A stretch of DNA of 64,000 nt from an uncultured Alphaproteobacteria bacterium (GCA_903831255.1 CAIKWZ010000043.1:124001-188000), one strand, 5' to 3'; shown: positions 53,897-62,835, counted from the stretch's first letter. Made by a program: numbers and translations. Notes: generated by a model from the sequence alone, not told the origin.

Positions 53897-54997
53897 TTAA
53901 AGCGTCTCCAGCCTTTCACCGATAGCCCGCAGCGTTTCAGGGAGGAGCTCGATCCATTCCCGGAATTGCGGGCTGAACTGATAGGCGAGAGCGCCCGCGC
54001 CAATCATGACGATCAGGGTGATGAAGCTGTCGGAGAGGCCTCCGGCGAGACGATAGCCGCTGGCGGCGGCGTAGGCGGCGCGGCGGAGATAGGCGAGCGG
54101 GGTCGATATGGCGCCGTAGACGATCAGCACGATGATGACAGCGAGCCAGATCGGAACATCCGCAGGAGGCGCCCATCCGAGGACGGCGCCGACATTAATC
54201 AGAGCGAAGACAGCGATGAGGAGCGCGATCAGAAGCGCTGCGCTGATCAGGCTGAGGACGAAGCCGACGATCCCGGACAGAATGCGTGTCAGATAGCCGA
54301 CCGGCGCAGGTGGCGTGACCAGCGGGGGACCTGAGTCCCAGTGGGTCCAGGCCTGACGACGGCGCTCTCGTCTTTGTGCGCGTCTCTGGGTCCGCATGGA
54401 GCGCCGCCAGCTTCGCGACATGTTTTCAGCCATGGAGCGATACTCGCGCTGAGCCTGCTCGATGATCTTCTGAGTATTGAACGCCATTCCGTGAGCGGCC
54501 GCCCATTCCGCGCTCGTCTGGGCGGACGGGATGATGAACATGGCGATGAGATAGATCAGGAACGCCCAACCGCCGGTGATGAAACCGAGGATGACGGCAG
54601 CCAGTCGGACGATGACGACATCGATGTCCAGATAGGCGCTCAGCCCTGTGCAGATACCAGCGATCCAGGCGCGGTCGCGGATTCTGTAGAGACGCTTGAG
54701 CGGCGGATCGGTCGCCTCCGGGTTCTCCGGCTGGCTGTCCTGCTCTCCCATCACGGGGCCCATCTCTTCGAGAACCTGCGTCATCTCCGGGCCTGTCACG
54801 ACGCTCTTGTGAGAGGACAGATGGGTCGAGGACTTCTCCGCGATCGCCTGTTCGAGGTCGCGCAGGATCTCGGATTTATCCGGATTGGCGGCCAGCGCCG
54901 CCTCCGCGCGGTCGAGATAGGCGCGCAGAGCCTCGTAGGCAGGCTCTTCGAGAGAGTAGGAGTTGCCGTTCAGATTGACGGTGACGACGCGTTCCAT
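53897..54997 (-). CDS. PspC-domain envelope protein
   Basis: A 366-residue protein. Residues 1-95 are a soluble N-terminal domain (LEEPAYEALRAYLDRAEAAL, EQAIAEKSS). Residues about 97-155 form a PspC domain (KRLYRIRDRAWIAGICTGLSAYLDIDVVIVRL). A basic stretch follows (MRTQRRAQRRERRRQAW), then about four helices to the C-terminus. PspC proteins respond to envelope stress, but this fused form is of unknown role. It begins 2 nt after the PadR stop and is surely cotranscribed with that repressor. Confidence 0.88.
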   Translation of the reverse strand: MERVVTVNLNGNSYSLEEPAYEALRAYLDRAEAALAANPDKSEILRDLEQAIAEKSSTHLSSHKSVVTGPEMTQVLEEMGPVMGEQDSQPENPEATDPPLKRLYRIRDRAWIAGICTGLSAYLDIDVVIVRLAAVILGFITGGWAFLIYLIAMFIIPSAQTSAEWAAAHGMAFNTQKIIEQAQREYRSMAENMSRSWRRSMRTQRRAQRRERRRQAWTHWDSGPPLVTPPAPVGYLTRILSGIVGFVLSLISAALLIALLIAVFALINVGAVLGWAPPADVPIWLAVIIVLIVYGAISTPLAYLRRAAYAAASGYRLAGGLSDSFITLIVMIGAGALAYQFSPQFREWIELLPETLRAIGERLETL

Positions 54998-54999
54998 GA

Positions 55000-55323
55000 C
55001 TAGCGCCCCAGCTGTTCAAGAGTGGTGGTCAGAAGGCGCCAGTAGGCGCCCAGGTCTTCGAGCCGCGCGCGGCCCTTTTCGGTCAGCGAGTAGTATTTCC
55101 GGGGCGGCCCGGCGTCGGATTCCACCCATTCATACTGAACGACCTCATCGCGCCTCATTCTGGAGAGGAGAGGGTAGAGCGTGCCTTCCTGCGTGGCGAA
55201 CGGGGTCGGCGCGAGGCGCGCCAGAATGTCGGCGACATAGACCCGTTTGGCCCCGATCAGGGTCAGGAGGGCGAACTCCAGTAGGCCTTTGCGGATCCCG
55301 GTGAATTGCTCGTCTTGAATCAT
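55000..55323 (-). CDS. PadR-family transcriptional regulator
   Basis: A 107-residue winged-helix repressor. The core reads LLEFALLTLIGAKRVYVADIL, then ATQEGTLYPLLSRMRRDEVV (recognition helix) and the wing RKYYSLTEKGRARLEDLG. PadR proteins usually repress their own operon and a neighbouring membrane gene. ATG 55323 is chosen; ATG 55353 lies inside the operator. It is the first gene of the padR-pspC unit. Confidence 0.92.
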   Translation of the reverse strand: MIQDEQFTGIRKGLLEFALLTLIGAKRVYVADILARLAPTPFATQEGTLYPLLSRMRRDEVVQYEWVESDAGPPRKYYSLTEKGRARLEDLGAYWRLLTTTLEQLGR

Positions 55324-55329
55324 TGAAGA

Positions 55330-55372
55330 TACCTTTATAAAAAAAGGTACCAATTTAAGAAAAGGTCGTCAA
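55330..55372 (-). promoter_or_regulatory. padR-pspC promoter with perfect inverted-repeat operator
   Basis: TACCTTT (55330-55336) and AAAGGTA (55343-55349) form a perfect 7-6-7 inverted repeat. On the minus strand, TTGACG (55372-55367) is a good -35 and, 17 nt on, TACCTT (55349-55344) serves as -10, within the right arm. Repressor binding would block RNA polymerase directly. The expected RNA start is near 55337, giving a very short leader. Confidence 0.65.
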
Positions 55373-55651
55373 GGGGCCCCGACGGCTTCGTTTGGGATGC
55401 AGGTCTCGAAAGTCTCGGGTTGAGATCGACGCCTCGGCTCAGTCCCGCCCCCTCGGGGAGCGCCTGAAAGGGATCTGTGTAACGGGTTTGGGACGCATCG
55501 GCCCCGAGGCCTCAGTTGATCCGTCATGGCCTGCAGAATGGAGCCGATGAAGAGCTCTCAGGGCCGACGGAGCAGGCCTTGAGGCGTGACATGGGGCGAA
55601 GGAGGCATGCCGCTCACAGGCGCACGGAGCTTTTGGGCCGAGGGGGGGGCG
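55373..55651. other. Gap between padR promoter and Sel1 gene
   Basis: Together with the padR leader this exceeds 300 bases without a gene. I see no gene, RNA or clear hairpin. A poly-G run occurs just before the Sel1 gene stop. Confidence 0.4.
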
Positions 55652-56434
55652 TTATTCGTCGCGCGCCTCGAGCCAGGCGTCCGCTTCTGCGGATGCCTTC
55701 TCCACTTGCTCCTCGCTCAGCGTTCCATCTTCCAGAAGGCTTTCCAGAAAGAAGAATGCTTCCTCATCTCCGGCGTTTCCGGCCAGGAGGAGCCATTTGG
55801 CCGCCTGCACCATGTCTTTCGCCACGCCGACGCCCGCCATGTACAGCTCGGCGAGAAGACTCTGAGCGCTGGGGATATTCTGCTCGGCTGCGAGACGATA
55901 AAGGCGCGCGGCTTCTCTCTCGTCTTTAGGAACGCCGGTTCCGTCCAGATACATGGAGCCGAGATTTTGCTGACCTATGCCATAGCCGCGATCGGCCGCC
56001 AGGCGAAACCAGCGAGCCGCCTCCGCCGGGTCCGCAGTCACGCCATTGCCGTCGGCGAACATCACGCCCAGAAGGTTTTCAGCTTCGGGAACTTTCTTCC
56101 GCGCGGCCTGACGCAGCCACTTCAGGGCCTCCTGCGCGCTCTCTTCACCGCCCTCGCCGTTCAGATACATCATGCCGAGATAAAACTGCGCGTCGCCATT
56201 TCCGCCTCGTGCAGCCGTCTCAAAGAAGCCGCGCGCATCCTTCCAGCGAAGCAGTTCATAAGCCTGCATGCCTTTCTCGAATGTCGTGCCTTCATAAACG
56301 GGCGCGTTGTTTCCAAGGCTTCCCGCGACCGCCAGAAAATCGTCCACCTCCTTCGAGACCTGTCCGAGGGCCGACTGCATGGGGGCGATGAGCAAGCCGG
56401 CAGACAACAGAGCCAGGCGTGTGAACCGGTTCAT
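55652..56434 (-). CDS. Sel1-repeat periplasmic protein
   Basis: A 260-residue protein with signal peptide (LALLSAGLLIAPMQSALG) and four or five Sel1-like repeats, for example AQFYLGMMYLNGEGGEESAQEA, LLGVMFADGNGVTADPAEAARW and NLGSMYLDGTGVPKDEREAARL (each shown in part). These TPR-like solenoids hold protein partners. ATG 56434 begins the signal peptide; a longer frame to 56533 adds nothing protein-like. Partner unknown. Confidence 0.88.
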   Translation of the reverse strand: MNRFTRLALLSAGLLIAPMQSALGQVSKEVDDFLAVAGSLGNNAPVYEGTTFEKGMQAYELLRWKDARGFFETAARGGNGDAQFYLGMMYLNGEGGEESAQEALKWLRQAARKKVPEAENLLGVMFADGNGVTADPAEAARWFRLAADRGYGIGQQNLGSMYLDGTGVPKDEREAARLYRLAAEQNIPSAQSLLAELYMAGVGVAKDMVQAAKWLLLAGNAGDEEAFFFLESLLEDGTLSEEQVEKASAEADAWLEARDE

Positions 56435-56643
56435 GAGGTCGCCCTGTTCAAGCGTTGAGAGTTCAGCGCCCGTGAGCGGGCCTGGGGTCAGACAATCGCA
56501 GTCAGCCGCGTTTCGCAAGGACGTCGGCCGCATCTTCTGTCCGACAGACCCCTGAATGCTTCGCCAGAGCTTTGCCCGTCGAGGCCGTCACGGCCCTCTC
56601 GACGTCCAGAGTGAGAGATCGGCCCCGCTCGTTTCAAAAATCT
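56435..56643. other. Divergent spacer upstream of the Sel1 gene
   Basis: Intergenic DNA between the divergent Sel1 and XRE genes. No gene is seen. With the repeat array at 56644-56692 it makes a 298-nt spacer. The half nearest the XRE gene is AT-rich compared with the rest of the window. Confidence 0.4.
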
Positions 56644-56692
56644 TGTCATGTTGTCTTGACAGATGTCCAGCAAACCTGACATTTAGACATGT
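56644..56692 (+). promoter_or_regulatory. TGTC/GACA half-site array before the XRE gene
   Basis: Repeated half-sites: TGTCAT (56644), the palindrome TGTC-TT-GACA (56652-56661), ATGTC (56663-56667), GACAT (56678-56682) and GACAT (56686-56690). ATGTC and the first GACAT form an inverted pair 10 nt apart. TTGACA at 56656-56661 also looks like a -35, and TATATAAA at 56702-56709 like a -10. This is a candidate self-control region for the small XRE regulator. Confidence 0.5.
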
Positions 56693-56732
56693 ACTAGCGA
56701 CTATATAAACAAGCAGGAGGGTTTGGGCGCTG

Positions 56733-56936
56733 ATGAAGAACCGACTACGGGTCTTGAGAGCCGAAAGGGGCTGGAGCCAGGCCGAGCTGGCCGGACGCAT
56801 CCAGGCGTCCCGACAGGCAGTGAATGCGATCGAGACCGGCAAGCACGATCCTTCCTTATCCCTCGCGTTTCGCATCGCCGAGGAATTCGGCCTGTCCATC
56901 GAACAGGTGTTTCAACCGGAGACGAAGCATGACTGA
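56733..56936 (+). CDS. Small XRE-family DNA-binding protein
   Basis: A 67-residue protein made of one helix-turn-helix of the Cro/CI type: LRAERGWSQAELAGRIQAS is the first part and RQAVNAIETGKHDPSLSLAF contains the recognition helix. This YozG-like size class lacks any sensor domain. AGGAGGG at 56715-56721 is the ribosome site. It overlaps the next gene, a four-helix membrane protein, by 8 nt. Small XRE plus membrane protein pairs are common, with the membrane protein thought to pass a signal to the regulator. Confidence 0.92.
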   Translation: MKNRLRVLRAERGWSQAELAGRIQASRQAVNAIETGKHDPSLSLAFRIAEEFGLSIEQVFQPETKHD

Positions 56937-57357
56937 TAGTGTGAAAAGGAACGAGACATCCCCTCTCAGCGGTGAAGACCGCCTGCGGGCCCGCCAGAGG
57001 GTCGTCTTTATGAGTGCCGTGATCTTGAGTTTTGCCGGGTTCGTCACTGGGCTCATGACCGGCTTTATCGGTTTCGAGAGCATGCCGGCCTGGATGGCGA
57101 TCGGTCTCAGCCTTGCCCTCGTGATCGTCGTTCTCGGGGTAAGCTGGATCTATTTCAGGAATTCGGACGAACTCGAGCTTCAGGACAATCTCTTCGCGGC
57201 CGCCGGCGGCCTCACCGCCTACGCCCTGGGATATCCGATCTGGACCCTGCTCGCGATGACCGCTGTCCTTCCTCCTGTCGACCACAATCTGCTTTTTATC
57301 GGCGTGATGTCGGTCGCGGGGCTCGTCTACCTCGCGCGCAAGATCATTCACGCCTGA
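56929..57357 (+). CDS. Four-helix membrane protein paired with the XRE regulator
   Basis: A 142-residue inner-membrane protein with about four helices (VVFMSAVILSFAGFVTGLM, AWMAIGLSLALVIVVLGVS, LFAAAGGLTAYALGYPIW, LLFIGVMSVAGLVYLA). The cytoplasmic N-terminus is charged. No named family is recognised. ATG 56929 overlaps the XRE stop, so the pair is cotranslated. Possibly a sensor or sequestering partner of the regulator. Confidence 0.85.
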   Translation: MTDSVKRNETSPLSGEDRLRARQRVVFMSAVILSFAGFVTGLMTGFIGFESMPAWMAIGLSLALVIVVLGVSWIYFRNSDELELQDNLFAAAGGLTAYALGYPIWTLLAMTAVLPPVDHNLLFIGVMSVAGLVYLARKIIHA

Positions 57358-57386
57358 CGCGCCGCTTCTCAGAAGGGAACATAGTT

Positions 57387-58289
57387 ATGAACCGTCAGTT
57401 CGCCGCGCGCCTCAGCGCTTGCTGCCTCGTCGCTTTGTGTGGGGGAGGAGCGTTCGCGCAGAACCCGGCCCCGAAGCTTGACGCAGACCCCGTGCTTTAT
57501 GTCGTCCGCGACAGCGACACCACGATCTACCTTTTTGGAACCGCGCATCTCCTTCCCCCGAATCTCGACTGGTTCAACGATGAGGTGAAGAGGGCGTTCG
57601 ACGACAGTCAGGAACTCTATCTCGAAATCATCCAGCCCGGGGATCCATCCGAGCTGGCGCCCTTGATGTCGAAGCTCGCCATCGACCCGGACGGTCGCAA
57701 GCTCTCCGGTCAGCTCGATAAGCAGCAACGGAAGATCGTCTCCGAGGGTCTCAGAGAATTCGGTATGAGGCTGGAGCAGATCGATCCGCTCGAACCCTGG
57801 GCCGCGGGAATTCAGGTCGCAGTGCTCCTCGCTGTGTCTGCAGGTCTTGATCCGGAAACCGGCGCTGAGACCGTCCTCGAAGCCCAGGCTGAGGGACAGG
57901 GAAAGACAATCCTGGCGTTCGAAACTGTCGAGGAGCAGATGACAATCCTCGACGGCCTGCCGAAGGACGAGCAGATCTCTTCCCTGGTTGAGACACTGCG
58001 CGATGTCGATCAGGCGAAGAAGGATCTCTCCGATCTTATCGTGAGCTGGGCGGAAGGTGATCCTGAGCGCACCGCTGCGCTGATGAACAAGGGCCTGGAG
58101 CAGACCCCAGAGACGGCGCGCATGCTTCTATTCGACCGCAATGAACGATGGGCGGCGAAGATCTCTGAACGCATGAACCAGCCCGGAACGGTGTTCGTCG
58201 CCGTGGGGGCCGGGCACCTCGACGGCAAGGGCGGTCTCAATGAGAAGCTGGCCCAAAGAGGGTCGGCGCCTATGCGGGTCCTCGAGTGA
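57387..58289 (+). CDS. TraB/GumN-family exported protein
   Basis: A 300-residue protein with signal peptide (ending AFA). The family marks are VRDSDTTIYLFGTAHLLP at the N-terminus and the C-terminal TVFVAVGAGHLDGKGGL. GxxH and GxxH-type motifs are thought to bind metal, as in the Tiki proteases. Function in bacteria is open. AAGGGAA lies upstream of the start. It may be cotranscribed with the XRE pair (29 nt gap). Confidence 0.88.
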   Translation: MNRQFAARLSACCLVALCGGGAFAQNPAPKLDADPVLYVVRDSDTTIYLFGTAHLLPPNLDWFNDEVKRAFDDSQELYLEIIQPGDPSELAPLMSKLAIDPDGRKLSGQLDKQQRKIVSEGLREFGMRLEQIDPLEPWAAGIQVAVLLAVSAGLDPETGAETVLEAQAEGQGKTILAFETVEEQMTILDGLPKDEQISSLVETLRDVDQAKKDLSDLIVSWAEGDPERTAALMNKGLEQTPETARMLLFDRNERWAAKISERMNQPGTVFVAVGAGHLDGKGGLNEKLAQRGSAPMRVLE

Positions 58290-58363
58290 TCGTCTCACGC
58301 GTCGCAGGCCGCGTCTGTCCCCTCCGGGCGCGCGTGCGGCTGGAGCCTCCCGCCCTGGGACCT

Positions 58364-59755
58364 TCAGTCGGGCGCGCGCGTTCCCGGAGAGGCTGCCGAG
58401 CCCGCAGCCGCGAGGCTGGAGTTGGTGGCGGCGAAATACCGGATGTAGGATCGCAGTCTCTGGGTTTTCGCGCGGATGACTGCGATTTCGGCGAAGGCGG
58501 CGAGCCTCTGCGCCGTGATCACCTCAGGAAGCTGGCCTGCGCCCAGCTCATAGGTTTTGCGCTCCAGCCGAAGCGTTTCAACCGCGAGGTCGCGGGCCCG
58601 CTCCTGCCGGCGTAGATCCTCCTGCGCCGTCTCGATCGCCGAGAGAGCGTCTGCGGCCTCGGCGAAGGCCCGCAGAACCGCCGCCTGCAGGCGTGCGTCG
58701 GCCTTGTCGATCTCGGCCTCGGCGCGCCGGACATCGGCGTGCAGACCCTTTCGGTTGAACACCGGCAGGGTCAGGCTGGGTCCGAAGCTCCAGCCGGTGG
58801 CTGAATAGCCGAAGAGATCTTCAGGGTTGAGAGCGGTCTGGACGCTTCGCGCTCCGATCCGGATGCGGGGATAAAGAGCGGATGCGCGCAATGCGCGGTC
58901 TGCGTCCGCCGCCATCAGAGCGGCCTCGGCGGCCCTGATGTCGGGGCGGGCCCGCAGGACGTCGCCGGTCGCCTCGACCGGCACATGGGTGAGCGCGCTG
59001 AAGTCGACAAGCGACAGGTCGGGCCCCTCACCCGGTCTCGCCTGCGCCCCTGCGAGCATGGCGAGCGCATGACGCGCCGACGCCTCCCTCCCGAGAAGAC
59101 CCGGCAACAGGGCTTCGTCCTGGGCGATCAGCGAACGCACGCGCGTGCGATCGATCTCGCCGCTGGCGCCGGCGGCGATGGATCGTTCGACCAGATTGAG
59201 AGTGGTTGTTCCGCCTTCGAGGATGCGTTGCAGCATCTCGCGTTCGGCGCGTGCGCCTGCGAGATCGACGGCCCTGGCGGCGATCTCAGCGGCGAGCATC
59301 AGCCGGGCCGCATCGAGGCGGTACGCCTCGGCGTCGATCCGCGCCGATGCCCCGGCGCGAACGGCGTCAGTCTCTCCGAAAAGGTCGAGATCGTAGGATG
59401 CTGAGCCGCCGAACGAGTAGCGCGTGAGCGTGCGGCTCGGAAATCCCTTGAACCCGAATGAGGTCCCGTTGATGCGACCGCGATTGAGGTCGCCTTCGAG
59501 CATGACCGATACGCCTGTTGACGCCTCAGCGGCTTCGCCTATCGCCCGCATGGCTTCGAGACTGGCGTCCGCCTCGCGCAGGGACGGGTTGGCCTCAAGG
59601 CCGCGGACGATCAGCGCCTCGAGGGTGCGCGATCCGAGGTCCTTGGTCCACGCCGGAGGGGTCGGCGGTTCGGGCGTCTGCGTCGCAACGGGGGCGCTGG
59701 AGGCGCATCCGGCTGCAAGGAGCAGCATGACTGAGGCGAGCCTAATCGACTGCAT
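58364..59755 (-). CDS. NodT-family outer-membrane efflux lipoprotein
   Basis: A 463-residue TolC-like outer-membrane channel. The lipobox is LLAAGC, and the body shows two homologous coiled repeats such as GLEANPSLREADASLEAMRA and ARPDIRAAEAALMAADADRAL, with the end QLPEVITAQRLAAFAEIAVIRA. ATG 59755 is preferred, with GAGGA about 10 nt upstream, over ATG 59764. It overlaps the 3' end of the MFS gene and forms the outer part of a three-part drug exporter. Confidence 0.9.
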   Translation of the reverse strand: MQSIRLASVMLLLAAGCASSAPVATQTPEPPTPPAWTKDLGSRTLEALIVRGLEANPSLREADASLEAMRAIGEAAEASTGVSVMLEGDLNRGRINGTSFGFKGFPSRTLTRYSFGGSASYDLDLFGETDAVRAGASARIDAEAYRLDAARLMLAAEIAARAVDLAGARAEREMLQRILEGGTTTLNLVERSIAAGASGEIDRTRVRSLIAQDEALLPGLLGREASARHALAMLAGAQARPGEGPDLSLVDFSALTHVPVEATGDVLRARPDIRAAEAALMAADADRALRASALYPRIRIGARSVQTALNPEDLFGYSATGWSFGPSLTLPVFNRKGLHADVRRAEAEIDKADARLQAAVLRAFAEAADALSAIETAQEDLRRQERARDLAVETLRLERKTYELGAGQLPEVITAQRLAAFAEIAVIRAKTQRLRSYIRYFAATNSSLAAAGSAASPGTRAPD

Positions 59756-61262
59756 GGATCTCATTCCTCGGGGGTGGAGCGGCAGGCCGGCGCATGAAGG
59801 CGACGAGCGGAAGAAGGATGAGCGTCAGAAACATGGCCACGCGGAAATCGTTGACGTACGAGATCATCGCCGACTGCCGGGCCGCCTCGGAGATCCATGG
59901 CGCGAGGGTCTCCATCCCGCCGCCGGCCCCGCCGGGCAGGTTCGGATTGTCAGGTCGAACATTCTCGATCAGGCGGCCATAGGTCGACTGGGAGTTCGAG
60001 ATGAAGAGCGCCTGCATCCCCGAAATGCCGATCGCCGATCCCATTGAGCGAACCAGGGTGAAGATAGCGGATGCATCGGTTCGTTGCTCCGAGCCGATAC
60101 TGGCGAAAGCGAGCGTATTGGACGGGACGAACACCAGGCCGAGGCCGAACCCCTGAACCAGGCCGGAGACAGTGATCGGCATCGGACCCATGTCGAGCGT
60201 GAACAGGCTCATCTGCCAGAGGGAGAGAGCATTGATGAGAAATCCCGAGACAAGAAGGTATCGGGGATCGATACGCGAGGCGAGGCGTCCGGCGACGACC
60301 ATGGAGAGGACCATCCCGATCCCTCGCGGCATCGTCACGAGACCCGTAGTCACGATCGGATATCCCATGAGGTTCTGCATCATGGGAGGAAGCAGCGCGA
60401 GGCTTGAGAACATCAGGACCCCGGTCAGAAGGCCCACCGCGCACCCCAGCATGAAATTCGAGTCGGCAAAGAGGCTGCGGGCGAAGAAGGGGCGTCGCGC
60501 CGAAAGCGTTCGCCAGATGAAGTAGTAGAGACCCGAGGCGCACAGAAGGCCGTAGAGGCGGATTTCGTTGGAGGCGAACCACTCCTCGCCCGGGCCCCGG
60601 TCAAAGATCATCTGGAGCGAGACGATAAACAGGGCGAGGGAGGCGAAGCCGGAGAAGTCGAAGGGTTGCTTTTCCGCGGCGGTCTTTTCGGGGAGAAAGG
60701 TCATCACCCCGAGAAAGGCGAGAATGCCCACAGGCAGATTGATCAGAAACACCCAGCGCCAGTTGAGGCTTTCGGTAATCCACCCCCCAAGGGCCGGTCC
60801 CAGAATAGGCGCGAGAACGACCCCGGCGCCGAAGATGGACATGGCCTCAGCGAACTTTTCCGGAGGGTTGATGTCGAACAGGATCGCCTGGGCGAGAGGA
60901 ACGAACGCCGCGCCGGACAGGCCCTGAACGATACGATAGAGGATCATCTGCTCGATGGTGATCGCCGTTCCGCACGCGAGCGAAGACAGGGTGAAGGCCG
61001 CGATAGCGGTGAGCATCACCCGCTTCCGGCCGAAACGTCCGGCGAACCAGCCCACAAGCGGCGTGCCGATCGCCTGAGCGACGATGAAGGATGTCAGAAC
61101 CCAGGTGATCTGGTCGATCCCGGCGGACAGCCCCCCCTGCATGTGAGGCAGAGCCACGTTGGCGATGGTGCCGTCGAGGGTATACATCGTCGTCGCCAGC
61201 ATGACCGAAAGGGTCAGCGGGCCGCGGGCGATGCGCGGGGAGGCCGCCTCAGTCACGGTCAC
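59742..61262 (-). CDS. emrB: DHA2-family (EmrB/QacA) drug efflux transporter
   Basis: A 506-residue, 14-helix major-facilitator pump. Motif A GWFAGRFGRKRVM and the helix-1 motif TLDGTIANVALPHM are typical of the EmrB/QacA drug:proton exporters; motif C reads GPALGGWI. It works with the membrane-fusion protein upstream and the NodT channel downstream. Its start overlaps the stop of the fusion protein gene as ATGA. Substrates are probably hydrophobic drugs or organic acids, unproven. Confidence 0.93.
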   Translation of the reverse strand: MTVTEAASPRIARGPLTLSVMLATTMYTLDGTIANVALPHMQGGLSAGIDQITWVLTSFIVAQAIGTPLVGWFAGRFGRKRVMLTAIAAFTLSSLACGTAITIEQMILYRIVQGLSGAAFVPLAQAILFDINPPEKFAEAMSIFGAGVVLAPILGPALGGWITESLNWRWVFLINLPVGILAFLGVMTFLPEKTAAEKQPFDFSGFASLALFIVSLQMIFDRGPGEEWFASNEIRLYGLLCASGLYYFIWRTLSARRPFFARSLFADSNFMLGCAVGLLTGVLMFSSLALLPPMMQNLMGYPIVTTGLVTMPRGIGMVLSMVVAGRLASRIDPRYLLVSGFLINALSLWQMSLFTLDMGPMPITVSGLVQGFGLGLVFVPSNTLAFASIGSEQRTDASAIFTLVRSMGSAIGISGMQALFISNSQSTYGRLIENVRPDNPNLPGGAGGGMETLAPWISEAARQSAMISYVNDFRVAMFLTLILLPLVAFMRRPAAPPPRNEIHAVD

Positions 61263-62308
61263 TCTCCGGGGGCGGTGGTGTCGACGCGGACATGAGCGGA
61301 CAGACCCGCCGTCAGGCGCGCATCGGCGGGCGGATCGACGAACTCAAGCCTGACCGGCACGCGCTGAACGACCTTGACCCAGTTGCCTGAGGCGTTCTGC
61401 GCGGGCAGGGCCGCAAAGACGGCGCCGGTGCCCGGGCTGAACGAGGCGATGCGGGCCTTGAGGGGCTGGTTTCCGAGGGCGTCCAGACGGATGTCCGCGC
61501 TCTGGCCGTCGCGCATCCGGGCGATCTGATCTTCCTTGAAGTTCGCCTCCACCCAGGGATCGCCCGAGACCAGCCAGAACAGGCTCTGACCAGGATTGAC
61601 GAAGGATCCGGGCTGGACCTGCTCGACACGCGTGACGATCCCCGCCGAGGGGGCGAGGATCGCGGTGTGTGAGAGGGCGATCCGGGTGCGTGTCAGGCGC
61701 GCCTGAGCTTCAAGCACAGCCGGGTGCTGATCGATGGGGATCGACGGATCTCCGCCATTGGCGCGCGCCGCCGCCACAGCCTGACGCGCCGAGGCCAGAG
61801 AGGAGAGGGCCTCGCTCACGGCGTGATCGGCTGACTCCATCTTCTGACGCGATGTAAGACCTTCAGCGCCCAGCGCGTCGGCGCGCGTCTTTTCCGCCCG
61901 CGCATATTCCAGACGGTCCTCAGCCGCAGACACGGCGAGGACCCTGAGCCGGTAATCCTCCCTCAGCGCCGATACGCGTTCGCGGGCGGACTTAAGCTGA
62001 GCGTCCGCCTGGGCGAGGTCGGCCTCGAACGAAGCGGCATCCAGAGAAATCAGTCTCTCTCCGGCTTCGACCCGCTGGTTCTCCTTCACATGAACCGCGA
62101 TGATCCGGGCGCCCAGCGCCGCGCTGATCGCGGTTCGCGAAGCCTGGACATAGGCGTTGTCCGTTTCCTGATAGCGATGAGGCGAAAGAGCGTACCAGGC
62201 GAACGCTCCCAGCGCTGCGATCGGAAGGGCGAGCAGTATCCCGGTTCGTATGCGGCTCGCCGGAGTTGTGCGTGCGGTCTTCGACGAGAGATCGGATGAT
62301 CCGTCCAT
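61259..62308 (-). CDS. emrA: EmrA/HlyD-family membrane-fusion protein
   Basis: A 349-residue periplasmic adaptor with one N-terminal helix (ILLALPIAALGAFAWYAL). A biotinyl-lipoyl-like half-domain (YVQASRTAISAALGARIIAV, VEAGERLISLDA), a long coiled-coil hairpin (residues 85-180) and the second half (APSAGIVTRVEQVQPGSFV) follow. It bridges the EmrB pump and the NodT channel. The start overlaps the marR stop by one base. Confidence 0.93.
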   Translation of the reverse strand: MDGSSDLSSKTARTTPASRIRTGILLALPIAALGAFAWYALSPHRYQETDNAYVQASRTAISAALGARIIAVHVKENQRVEAGERLISLDAASFEADLAQADAQLKSARERVSALREDYRLRVLAVSAAEDRLEYARAEKTRADALGAEGLTSRQKMESADHAVSEALSSLASARQAVAAARANGGDPSIPIDQHPAVLEAQARLTRTRIALSHTAILAPSAGIVTRVEQVQPGSFVNPGQSLFWLVSGDPWVEANFKEDQIARMRDGQSADIRLDALGNQPLKARIASFSPGTGAVFAALPAQNASGNWVKVVQRVPVRLEFVDPPADARLTAGLSAHVRVDTTAPGE

Positions 62309-62781
62309 CAGCAGGGGTCCTCTTCGAGGTCGTGAGCCGGTGCGGTCTCCATGGCCGACAGTCGGGCGTGGAGCGTCTCCAGGGTAGATTTGAGTTGGGC
62401 GATTGTTGTTTCGTCCATGCCGGCGAAGCAGCGGGCCTGGAACTCCTGGGCCCGGCGGCGAAGCGCGGGCATGCGCTCCCAGGCCGACGGCGTCAGATAG
62501 ATACGCCAGGCTCTGCGATCGGCGGCGTCGGCGCGCCGTATCACCCAGCCGTCGCGCTCGAGCCGATCGATCATTTCACCGACGGCGACGCGGGAGACGG
62601 CGAGGCCGCGGGCAAGGGCCGCCTGGGTTTGTCCGTCTTCACGCACGAGAAGACCCAGAGCGCGCCAGGAAGCGCCGGAGAGGCCGTCGGAGGCGACGTC
62701 GGCGTCGAACCTCATCCGCGCAAGGCGGGTCACATCTCCCAGCAGAAAGCTGGTCTCGGCGATGAGGGCGGACTGAGACAC
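62308..62781 (-). CDS. MarR-family regulator of the efflux operon
   Basis: A 157-residue winged-helix regulator. The core reads LSGASWRALGLLVREDGQTQ, then AALARGLAVSRVAVGEMIDR (recognition helix) and the wing LERDGWVIRRADAADRRAW, typical of MarR. It is the first gene of the efflux operon and should repress it until a drug binds. A palindromic site lies directly upstream (62794-62824). Confidence 0.93.
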   Translation of the reverse strand: MSQSALIAETSFLLGDVTRLARMRFDADVASDGLSGASWRALGLLVREDGQTQAALARGLAVSRVAVGEMIDRLERDGWVIRRADAADRRAWRIYLTPSAWERMPALRRRAQEFQARCFAGMDETTIAQLKSTLETLHARLSAMETAPAHDLEEDPC

Positions 62782-62793
62782 GGCGACACGAAC

Positions 62794-62824
62794 ACAAACG
62801 AACTGTAATGCCCGTTACGTTTGT
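62794..62824 (-). promoter_or_regulatory. Candidate MarR operator
   Basis: ACAAACG (62794-62800) and CGTTTGT (62818-62824) are perfect inverted arms 17 nt apart. Inside is a 6-2-6 inverted pair with one mismatch: GTAATG (62805-62810), CC, CGTTAC (62813-62818). It ends 13 nt before the marR start codon. The next upstream TTGAC sequences (62831-62840 area) could be the -35. Confidence 0.6.
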
Positions 62825-62835
62825 CGCCGGTCAAT

